From the NCBI GenBank assembly GCA_003542015.1, contig DPLL01000080.1, positions 1-6,400 of the forward strand: a stretch of 6,400 nucleotides of DNA. Reading direction: 5' to 3'. Shown here in pieces: positions 1 through 4,967 of the stretch (the first letter of the stretch is position 1; each line of letters begins with the position of its first letter). Position numbers and translations under genes: made by a program. The notes under the pieces are model-generated. The model was not told the origin of the DNA, did no database searches, and saw only the letters and a list, made by a program, of their open reading frames with translations. Origin of the DNA: Microcoleaceae cyanobacterium UBA9251. GTDB lineage: Bacteria > Cyanobacteriota > Cyanobacteriia > Cyanobacteriales > Microcoleaceae.

Positions 1-80
1 GACTTAATCTGACTTACCACCGAAAATTGCCATAAATCGCCCGACGAGTCCTAGGGATGATGAAAGATTACTCTCCGATA

Positions 81-96
81 GACTACTTTTGTAGTA
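81..96. promoter_or_regulatory. Candidate BlaI/MecI/CopY (PetR-like) operator
   Basis: The sequence GACTACTTTTGTAGTA has ACTAC and GTAGT arms around a TTTT centre. The known BlaI/MecI box has the form TACTAC-N4-GTAGTA, and this site matches 11 of the 12 arm positions. CopY and the cyanobacterial copper regulator PetR belong to the same repressor family. The centre lacks the usual A in the left half (TACT instead of TACA). The target gene would have to lie left of the window or be lost. A chance 5-bp dyad is a real alternative. Confidence 0.25.
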
Positions 97-107
97 TATT
101 TGTAAAC

Positions 108-130
108 AAGCTGCGCTTCAGCGTAGTTTT
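108..130 (+). terminator. Possible small intrinsic terminator
   Basis: CTGCGC (111-116) and GCGTAG (121-126) pair with one G-U around the loop TTCA, and flanking AAG/TTT extends the stem to about nine pairs. Four T residues follow at 127-130. The stem is short and only moderately stable. It could end a transcript entering from the left, but no gene is visible before it. Confidence 0.25.
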
Positions 131-337
131 AGCATCTGCTTCAAGTGTTTACGAGGGTTAGATATCAACAAAAATTTATGACAAGCTTTCGGGACATCTT
201 TAAGAAGTCGGGGATCTAACAGCGAGATCGTTTTACGTTTAATTAGGTTGATTTATTTAACTTGAGATCACAATGACAATTCGGCTTTTCAATTCTCGCG
301 TTGCGCGGACTAAAGTTTGTGTACCCGTAAACTCCGC

Positions 338-358
338 GCTTTCAACCAGCTTTCAACC
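338..358 (+). repeat. 10-bp direct repeat, period 11, just upstream of the MerR-type promoter
   Basis: GCTTTCAACC occurs at 338-347 and again at 349-358, separated by one base, so the copies lie about one helical turn apart. The pair ends 11 bp before the -35 box at 370. The placement would suit a second regulator contacting one DNA face, but a simple local duplication explains it equally well. Confidence 0.35.
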
Positions 359-368
359 GGGCTAAATT

Positions 369-401
369 CTTGACATTGACATTAATGTCAAGGTTTAGGC
401 T
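369..401 (+). promoter_or_regulatory. MerR-type metal-responsive promoter and operator for the ATPase gene
   Basis: The -35 box TTGACA is at 370-375 and the -10-like box TAGGCT at 396-401, leaving a 20-bp spacer. MerR-family activators use such overlong spacers, and their operator sits inside it. Here the arms CTTGACATT (369-377) and AATGTCAAG (384-392) are perfect reverse complements. A second, overlapping 16-bp perfect palindrome, TTGACATTAATGTCAA, spans 376-391. Transcription would start near 408, giving a leader of about 170 nt. In Synechocystis, CoaR, a MerR-like activator, controls the cobalt exporter CoaT, so a CoaR orthologue is the likely partner. Its gene is not in this window. Confidence 0.8.
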
Positions 402-409
402 ATAGGAGT

Positions 410-505
410 CATTCTACCAACTCAAATTTTCCCAATGACCAAAAGCAATTTGGTTCGGGGCGCTTGGTAGAAGCCGTGAAGACAAATAAAAGCTCCACAT
501 CCTGA
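410..505 (+). pseudogene. Remnant of the 3' end of a TnpB-type transposase gene
   Basis: In the frame ending with TGA at 503-505 the peptide finishes DQKQFGSGRLVEAVKTNKSS followed by TS. From memory, this ending resembles the C-termini of cyanobacterial IS200/IS605-family TnpB proteins, and the bases after the stop, including a hairpin, look like a right end of such an element. The frame is closed upstream by TAA at 383-385, so at most the last 30-40 codons remain, with none of the RuvC or zinc-ribbon motifs. The left end, tnpA and the rest of tnpB are missing. I cannot confirm homology without a search. The alternative is a non-coding leader that is open by chance. Confidence 0.4.
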
Positions 506-535
506 CAACAAGCCCCCGGATTCATCTGTGGGTTT
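412..535 (+). ncRNA. Structured leader RNA, possibly a relic omega-RNA/right end of a tnpB element
   Basis: Three nested stems can form: TTCTACCAA (412-420) with TTGGTAGAA (464-472), nine perfect pairs; CCC (431-433) with GGG (458-460); and ACCAAA (438-443) with TTTGGT (449-454). A separate hairpin pairs 510-521 with 524-535 (AAGCCCCCGGAT with ATCTGTGGGTTT, two G-U pairs and one mismatch; the innermost pairs would open to form the loop). TnpB guide RNAs overlap the end of tnpB and finish at the element's right end, which is this arrangement. Because the segment starts a few bases after the predicted transcription start, it would be the 5' leader of the ATPase mRNA. Any retained function is inference. 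Confidence 0.35.
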
Positions 536-543
536 AATTCTTC

Positions 544-575
544 AATCAAAAATCAAAAATCAAAAATCAAAAATC
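544..575 (+). repeat. ATCAAAA heptamer tandem repeat next to the start codon
   Basis: The heptamer AATCAAA is repeated exactly four times, followed by AATC, with no mismatch. It stops two bases before the ATG at 578. Short heptameric repeats of this kind are characteristic of filamentous cyanobacterial intergenic DNA. It occupies the place where a Shine-Dalgarno sequence would be. Copy number may vary between strains by slippage. Confidence 0.85.
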
Positions 576-577
576 GG

Positions 578-2491
578 ATGACTACTAATTCTCTGTCAAT
601 TTCTCGCCTCTCCCAATTAGCAGAAGAACATCCAGATGCTATAACTGCCACCCTGTGCGGATTTCTGGTAATTTTGGGTTCTCTGGCGCTGCACCTCGGC
701 TGGCCAGGCTTAGCGGTATTCATCTTGCCGGCAGCTTATGTTATCGGTGGTTATTCTAGCGCCCGCGAAGGACTAACTACACTCTTTCAAGAACGAGAAT
801 TAGATGTTGATTTGTTAATGATTGTTGCTGCTTTGGGGGCGGCCAGTTTGGGGCTGTGGCGGCAAGAATATCATTTAATAGTTGACGGCGCTGTGTTGAT
901 TTTAATCTTTGCGATTAGTGGCGCGCTAGAAGGTTATGCTATGCAGCGGACTGAACGTAGTATTCGCAGTCTGATGAGTTTGACTGCGGATACTGCTAGG
1001 GTTATGATGTATGGGGATGAACGAGAAATTGCGATCGAAAAATTAGAAATTGGCGATCGCATTTTAGTCAAGCCCGGAGAAATCATTCCCACCGATGCGA
1101 TAATTATAGAAGGTTTCAGCAGCCTGAATCAAGCCTCGATTACCGGCGAATCTATGCCCGTGGAAAAAACCGCCGGCGATGAAGTGTATGCAGGGACAAT
1201 TAACGGTGTCGGCGCGCTACAACTGGAAGTACACAAAACCCCAGAAAGCAGTTTAATTCAGCGAGTAATTCGGATGGTACAACAAGCCCAAACCGAAGCG
1301 CCACCTTCTCAAATGTTTGTCGAAAAGTTCGAGCGCGGTTATGCTAGATTAATTGTGGGTTTAGGCTTGCTATTAGCAATTTTGCCACCATTTATTTTAG
1401 GCTGGAATTGGGAAGATACGATCTATCGGGCGCTGATTTTCCTAGTAGTCGCTTCTCCCTGCGCGCTGATGGCTTCGATTATGCCCGCGCTGCTTTCGGG
1501 AATTGCTAACGGGGCGAAACAAGGAATTTTGTTTAAAAGTGGTGCACAATTAGAGATAATTGGTAAAGTTAGGGCGATCGCCTTTGATAAAACCGGAACT
1601 CTGACAACTGGAAAACCTGAAGTTATCCAAATTGTCCCAGCAGCAGGATATACTGAAACAGAAGTTTTGCAATTAGCTGCTGCTTTAGAAGTTTACTCGG
1701 AACACGCGATCGCGATCGCCATTGTCAAAGCAGCCCAACAGCAACAATTAGAACTCCCAACCGCAACTGATGTCCAAGCAAAAATCGGGCAAGGAATTAT
1801 CGGTAAAGTCAACAACCAAATAATCACAATTGGCAAAGCTGAATTTGTGGAAGCCACTGCGGAGTTAACTCAAGTAAGTCAGCAGTTGCAAGCAGAAGGA
1901 AAAACCGTGGTTTGGGTGGCAAAGGGCGATCAACTTTTAGGAATCATAGCAGTTGCCGACACACTCCGCCCCGAAGCAGCAAACACGATCAAATGCTTGA
2001 CAAACTTAGGCATAGAACATATAATTATGCTAACAGGTGACAATCAGCAAACCGCTCAATATATAGCCAGCGAATTAGGCATCAATGAAGTATATGCCGA
2101 ACTGTTGCCCGAAGATAAAGTGCAGGTAATTAAAGATCTGCAAAAACACTATCAAACCGTCGCAATGATAGGAGACGGCATCAACGATGCTCCCGCCCTA
2201 GCTCAAGCTTCCGTAGGAATCGCAATGGGAATTTCTGGCAGCGATGTAGCTTTAGAAACTGCGGATATAGTATTAATGGCAGACAACCTAGAAAAGCTAG
2301 CTCAAGCAATTATTTTAGGCCGACGCGCTCAAAATGTAGTCAAACAAAACATAGTTTTTGCACTCAGTTGCATTCTGTTGTTATTAGCTGCTAATTTCCT
2401 CGGAAATATCACCATGCCTTTAGGTGTAATCGGTCACGAAGGGTCTACAGTAATAGTAACCTTAAGCGGTTTGCGAATGCTCAGAAATTAG
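578..2491 (+). CDS. coaT: P1B-4 type heavy-metal exporting ATPase, CoaT-like (probable cobalt efflux)
   Basis: This 637-residue P-type ATPase should pump a divalent metal, probably Co2+ and possibly Zn2+ or Cd2+, out of the cytoplasm across the plasma membrane. Visible motifs are TGES (189-192, actuator), SPC (293-295, metal-binding membrane helix), DKTGT (337-341, phosphorylated Asp337), TGDN (486-489) and GDGINDAP (532-539). HEGST (620-624) lies in the last helix. SPC together with HEG(G/S)T defines the P1B-4 subgroup. Eight membrane segments are expected: about 24-42, 44-59, 78-92, 100-117, 256-275, 284-306, 590-608 and 612-630. There is no N-terminal CxxC or His-rich metal domain, as expected for this subgroup. 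One oddity is that the conserved N-domain HP pair reads SEHA (374-377), at a double HIP1. The ATG at 578 lacks a Shine-Dalgarno sequence, but no other Met precedes the first helices. A MerR-type promoter lies upstream. The exact metal is unproven. Confidence 0.9.
   Translation: MTTNSLSISRLSQLAEEHPDAITATLCGFLVILGSLALHLGWPGLAVFILPAAYVIGGYSSAREGLTTLFQERELDVDLLMIVAALGAASLGLWRQEYHLIVDGAVLILIFAISGALEGYAMQRTERSIRSLMSLTADTARVMMYGDEREIAIEKLEIGDRILVKPGEIIPTDAIIIEGFSSLNQASITGESMPVEKTAGDEVYAGTINGVGALQLEVHKTPESSLIQRVIRMVQQAQTEAPPSQMFVEKFERGYARLIVGLGLLLAILPPFILGWNWEDTIYRALIFLVVASPCALMASIMPALLSGIANGAKQGILFKSGAQLEIIGKVRAIAFDKTGTLTTGKPEVIQIVPAAGYTETEVLQLAAALEVYSEHAIAIAIVKAAQQQQLELPTATDVQAKIGQGIIGKVNNQIITIGKAEFVEATAELTQVSQQLQAEGKTVVWVAKGDQLLGIIAVADTLRPEAANTIKCLTNLGIEHIIMLTGDNQQTAQYIASELGINEVYAELLPEDKVQVIKDLQKHYQTVAMIGDGINDAPALAQASVGIAMGISGSDVALETADIVLMADNLEKLAQAIILGRRAQNVVKQNIVFALSCILLLLAANFLGNITMPLGVIGHEGSTVIVTLSGLRMLRN
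1706..1719. repeat. Two overlapping HIP1 octamers inside the ATPase gene
   Basis: GCGATCGCGATCGC holds two GCGATCGC copies sharing two bases. It encodes A-I-A-I plus the first two bases of an Ala codon, directly after His376, where this enzyme family normally has Pro. Single HIP1 copies occur elsewhere at 1053, 1574, 2944, 3963, 4715 and 5223. HIP1 is a highly over-represented cyanobacterial palindrome. Confidence 0.9.
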
Positions 2492-2502
2492 ACAAATCAA
2501 GA

Positions 2503-2550
2503 CAGAGGAAGAGCGATCTAAATCGGAATTATTAGTCTCTCTCTTCTCTG
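2503..2550 (+). other. Possible mRNA 3' stem-loop after the ATPase gene
   Basis: CAGAGGAAGAG (2503-2513) pairs with CTCTTCTCTG (2541-2550) over ten base pairs with one bulged G. Inside it, CGAT (2514-2517) and ATCG (2522-2525) form a small second stem. It begins 12 bases after the stop codon. There is no T-tract, so this is not a standard intrinsic terminator. It could stabilise the 3' end or be chance pairing in a purine/pyrimidine-rich stretch. Confidence 0.3.
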
Positions 2551-2551
2551 A

Positions 2552-2579
2552 CTCTGCGTTCTCTGCGTTCTCTGCGGTT
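2552..2579 (+). repeat. Three tandem CTCTGCGTT units
   Basis: CTCTGCGTT occurs at 2552-2560 and 2561-2569, then CTCTGCGGTT at 2570-2579. From memory, runs of CTCTGCG-type units are a widespread intergenic repeat in filamentous cyanobacteria. The unit has no recognisable regulatory role here and separates the ATPase gene from the EF-G-like gene. Confidence 0.75.
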
Positions 2580-2677
2580 AAAAAAACCAAATATTAAGAA
2601 AAACTACAATTTTTGTTGTTGTCACTCAAAACACGCTAGGGTCAAAAGTATTGAATCATACCAAGATCTAAAATTGC

Positions 2678-2716
2678 TCTAGACTGCCATAAAAATTTAC
2701 CTGGAAAAAGTCTAGA
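2678..2716. repeat. Inverted repeat upstream of the EF-G-like gene
   Basis: TCTAGACT (2678-2685) and AGTCTAGA (2709-2716) are perfect 8-bp reverse complements separated by 23 AT-rich bases. The repeat lies about 60-100 bp before the start codon. It could be an operator or, if transcribed, a leader hairpin. I see no convincing -35/-10 pair that would decide between these. Confidence 0.35.
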
Positions 2717-2767
2717 AGATTGTATTTAATTCAATGCACCAGGAGCAAATGAAAACAAGTTTTCTGT

Positions 2768-2773
2768 AGGAGG
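2768..2773 (+). promoter_or_regulatory. Strong ribosome binding site
   Basis: AGGAGG is a perfect Shine-Dalgarno core placed four bases before the ATG at 2778. This fixes the start of the EF-G-like gene. It contrasts with the other two genes of the window, which have no clear Shine-Dalgarno sequence. Confidence 0.8.
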
Positions 2774-2777
2774 CAAT

Positions 2778-4841
2778 ATGAACGAAAAAGTTATTGGGGC
2801 CACGCGGAACGTTGCAATTGTTGGCCCTTATTTAAGCGGTAAAACCGCACTGCTGGAAAGTTTGCTGTCAGTGACAGGTGCAATTACTCGCAAAGGTAAT
2901 GCCAAAGATGGCAACACAATCGGTGATAGTTCGCCGGAAGCGCGCGATCGCAAAATGAGCGTAGAAATTAACGCCGCCAGCACTGAATATGAAGGCGTCC
3001 GCTTCACATTTCTTGACTGTCCGGGCTCGATCGAATTTGCCCAAGAAACTTACAATGCACTCATCGGTGTAGATGCGGCAGTAATAGTTTGCGAACCCGT
3101 AACGGATCGACCTCTCACCCTCGCACCCCTGTTTAAATTCCTCGATGATTGGGAAATTCCGCACCTAGTTTTTATCAATAAGATCGATCGCGCTTCCACA
3201 GACGAAACAACTTGCGGTAGCAACTTCATCAACATCATCAACGCACTCAAATCTATTTCCAGTAGACCGATCGTACCTCACCAATATCCGATCGGCAAAG
3301 ACCGACAAATCGTCGGCTTCATCGACTTAGTAACCGAACAAGCTTACCACTACCATCCGGGCGCCGCCGCAGATCCCGTACCGCTACCAGAAAACCTCAA
3401 AGCACAAGAGCACGAAGCGCGGCAACAAATGCTGGAGGAATTGGCCAATTTTGACGACCATTTGCTCGAAGAATTGCTCGAAGAAATCAACCCTGACGTC
3501 GAAGAAATTACCCGCGATTTAAAGATGGAATTGGGTGCCGATTTAATCGTGCCCGTATTCATCGGGATCGCCGAACAAGATTTCGGCGTGCGCCCGCTGC
3601 TAGAAGCTTTGCTGAGGGAAGCGCCGGCCCCGGAAACGACTGCGGCCCGGCGCGGTGTTATACAAAGTGATGACAAAGTTGGCGCTCAAATCCTGAAAAC
3701 CTATTATACACCCCAGGGCGGCAAATTATCGTTAGTGAGAATTTGGGGCGGGACCCTAGCAGATGGAGCAACTTTGAACGGCGTTCGAGTTAACGGTTTG
3801 TACCGTTTAAACGGCCAGCAAACCCAAAGTTTGACTTCGGCAAGTGGGGGGGAAATAGTCGCTTTGGGGCGGCTAGAAGGCTTGAAAACAGGCGATACGC
3901 TGACAGTCGATCGCACAATTGAGCTGCCAAAAGCTGATCTTATGTCACCTGTGTACGCATTGGCGATCGCCCCAGAAAAACGCAACGACGAAGTAAAACT
4001 CAGCAGCGCCCTAGCCAAATTGCTCGAAGAAGACCCATCTTTAGTTTGGCTGCAACAGGGCGACACTCACGAAATTATACTTTGGGGTCAAGGCGAAATC
4101 CACCTGAAAGTAGCTTTAGACAGGTTGCGCCGTAAGTATAACTTGCCAATGACAACTCACTTACCACAAGTGCCGTACAAAGAAACCATCCGCAAACCCG
4201 CATCTGCCATCCACGGGCGCTACAAACACCAAAGCGGCGGGCACGGACAATTTGGCGACGTCTACCTCGACATTCAACCGCAGCCACGGGGAGAAGGCTT
4301 CAATTTCAGCGACAAAATAGTCGGCGGAGTCGTGCCCAAACAGTACATTCCCGGCGTAGAAGTCGGTGTGCGCGAATATCTCGATCGCGGCCCCCTCGGT
4401 TTCCCGGTGGTAGACGTAGCGGTGACGCTGACAAACGGTTCCTATCATACCGTTGACAGTTCCGAACAAGCGTTTAAGCAGGCTGCGCGTTTAGCGATGC
4501 AGGAAGGGATGGCGAAATGTGAACCGGTGTTGCTGGAGCCGATCGCCAAAGTAGAAATTCACGCTCCGAACGAGTTTACCTCAAAGGTGCTGCAATTGGT
4601 GAGCGGTCGCCGCGGTCAAATTCTCGGCTACGAAGGAAAATCCAACTGGAAAGGATGGGATACAGTTACAGCTTATGTGCCGCTAGCAGAAATGCAGGAT
4701 ACGATCGTCGAATTGCGATCGCAAACAATGGGAGTCGGCTTTTTCAATTGGGAGTTCGATCGATTACAAGAAGTACCAGAACCTTTAGCCAAGCGGGTTT
4801 TGCTAACTAGCGGAAATGGTAACGCCAACGGTAAAAGTTAG
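2778..4841 (+). CDS. fusA2: Elongation factor G-like GTPase, FusA2-type paralogue with altered G3 motif
   Basis: At 687 residues this has full EF-G length and all five domains: G (about 1-285), II (296-385), III (390-460), IV (465-585) and V (586-668), plus a short Gly/Asn-rich tail. The P-loop is GPYLSGKT (16-23) and the guanine-specificity motif NKID is at 134-137. Domain IV keeps GGHGQFGDV (487-495) and SYHTVDSSE (555-563), with His557 matching the tip His of canonical EF-G (E. coli His583). The G3 motif reads DCPGS (80-84) where EF-G has DTPGH, so the catalytic His is replaced by Ser84. Switch I ends in RKMS (58-61) rather than RGIT. A DGNTxxDxxPEA stretch (44-55) marks the FusA2/EF-G2 side of the family. 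It is a cytoplasmic protein, probably ribosome-associated, but it may not be the housekeeping translocase. It stands alone, without rpsL, rpsG or tuf. The symbol is tentative. Confidence 0.85.
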   Translation: MNEKVIGATRNVAIVGPYLSGKTALLESLLSVTGAITRKGNAKDGNTIGDSSPEARDRKMSVEINAASTEYEGVRFTFLDCPGSIEFAQETYNALIGVDAAVIVCEPVTDRPLTLAPLFKFLDDWEIPHLVFINKIDRASTDETTCGSNFINIINALKSISSRPIVPHQYPIGKDRQIVGFIDLVTEQAYHYHPGAAADPVPLPENLKAQEHEARQQMLEELANFDDHLLEELLEEINPDVEEITRDLKMELGADLIVPVFIGIAEQDFGVRPLLEALLREAPAPETTAARRGVIQSDDKVGAQILKTYYTPQGGKLSLVRIWGGTLADGATLNGVRVNGLYRLNGQQTQSLTSASGGEIVALGRLEGLKTGDTLTVDRTIELPKADLMSPVYALAIAPEKRNDEVKLSSALAKLLEEDPSLVWLQQGDTHEIILWGQGEIHLKVALDRLRRKYNLPMTTHLPQVPYKETIRKPASAIHGRYKHQSGGHGQFGDVYLDIQPQPRGEGFNFSDKIVGGVVPKQYIPGVEVGVREYLDRGPLGFPVVDVAVTLTNGSYHTVDSSEQAFKQAARLAMQEGMAKCEPVLLEPIAKVEIHAPNEFTSKVLQLVSGRRGQILGYEGKSNWKGWDTVTAYVPLAEMQDTIVELRSQTMGVGFFNWEFDRLQEVPEPLAKRVLLTSGNGNANGKS

Positions 4842-4855
4842 GTAATTGTCTTAAA

Positions 4856-4884
4856 AAACCCGGTTTCTTGAAGAAACCGGGTTT
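4856..4884. terminator. Bidirectional intrinsic terminator between the convergent genes
   Basis: AAACCCGGTTTCTT (4856-4869) and AAGAAACCGGGTTT (4871-4884) are perfect 14-bp reverse complements around a single G, so an 11-12 bp stem with a short loop forms. On the minus strand the stem is followed by a run of six T residues (complement of 4853-4858), a good terminator for the 442-residue protein gene ending at 4968. On the plus strand the T-run is shorter (TTTCTCT), but the site lies 15 bp after the EF-G-like stop, so it probably serves both genes. Confidence 0.8.
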
Positions 4885-4908
4885 CTCTGAAAAATCGCAG
4901 ATTCTCAA

Positions 4909-4937
4909 CTAGATATCTAGGTCGAAACCCGGTTTCT
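4909..4937. repeat. 12-bp palindrome and third copy of the terminator unit
   Basis: CTAGATATCTAG (4909-4920) is a perfect palindrome. AAACCCGGTTTCT (4925-4937) repeats the left arm of the terminator at 4856 in direct orientation. The unit is itself nearly self-complementary (AAACC-C-GGTTT). The region 4842-4967 thus consists largely of stacked short palindromes, a common form of cyanobacterial intergenic repeat. Confidence 0.7.
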
Positions 4938-4967
4938 CGCCTCCTGCGTAATTCCTAATCGCCGAAA

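Larger units (their letters stand above)
1..368. other. Intergenic stretch without a supportable gene
   Basis: I found no open frame here with start, ribosome binding site and recognisable product on either strand. It does contain short elements listed separately: a BlaI/CopY-like dyad, a hairpin with a T-run and an 11-bp-period direct repeat. Around 199-216, the sequence TTTAAGAAGTCGGGGATCT looks like one half of a palindromic intergenic repeat that I associate with filamentous cyanobacteria. That association is from memory. No MerR-type regulator gene is present, although in the Synechocystis coaR/coaT pair the regulator is divergent from the pump. Confidence 0.6.

Noticed and set aside
4..33. 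Minus-strand mini-frame MAIFGGKSD at the left edge
   Set aside because: It is only nine codons with an in-frame stop and no ribosome binding site. It could be a leader peptide, but nothing supports that.
544..575. Tandem repeat resembling a CRISPR fragment
   Set aside because: The 7-base units are contiguous with no spacers, so it is a simple heptamer repeat.
408..577. Cobalamin or NiCo riboswitch in the leader of a cobalt-exporter gene
   Set aside because: The conserved B12-box and NiCo core sequences cannot be found. The stems present fit a transposon right end better, and MerR-type control already accounts for metal response.
2651..2730. Sigma-70 promoter for the EF-G-like gene
   Set aside because: Candidate boxes (TTGAAT at 2651, TTTACC at 2696, TATTTA at 2723) do not give acceptable spacing.
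3704..4066. Minus-strand open frame of 120 codons inside the EF-G-like gene
   Set aside because: It lies fully opposite a well-conserved gene, is Ser-rich in the way antisense frames often are, and resembles no known protein. The same holds for the other minus-strand frames between 2868 and 4469.
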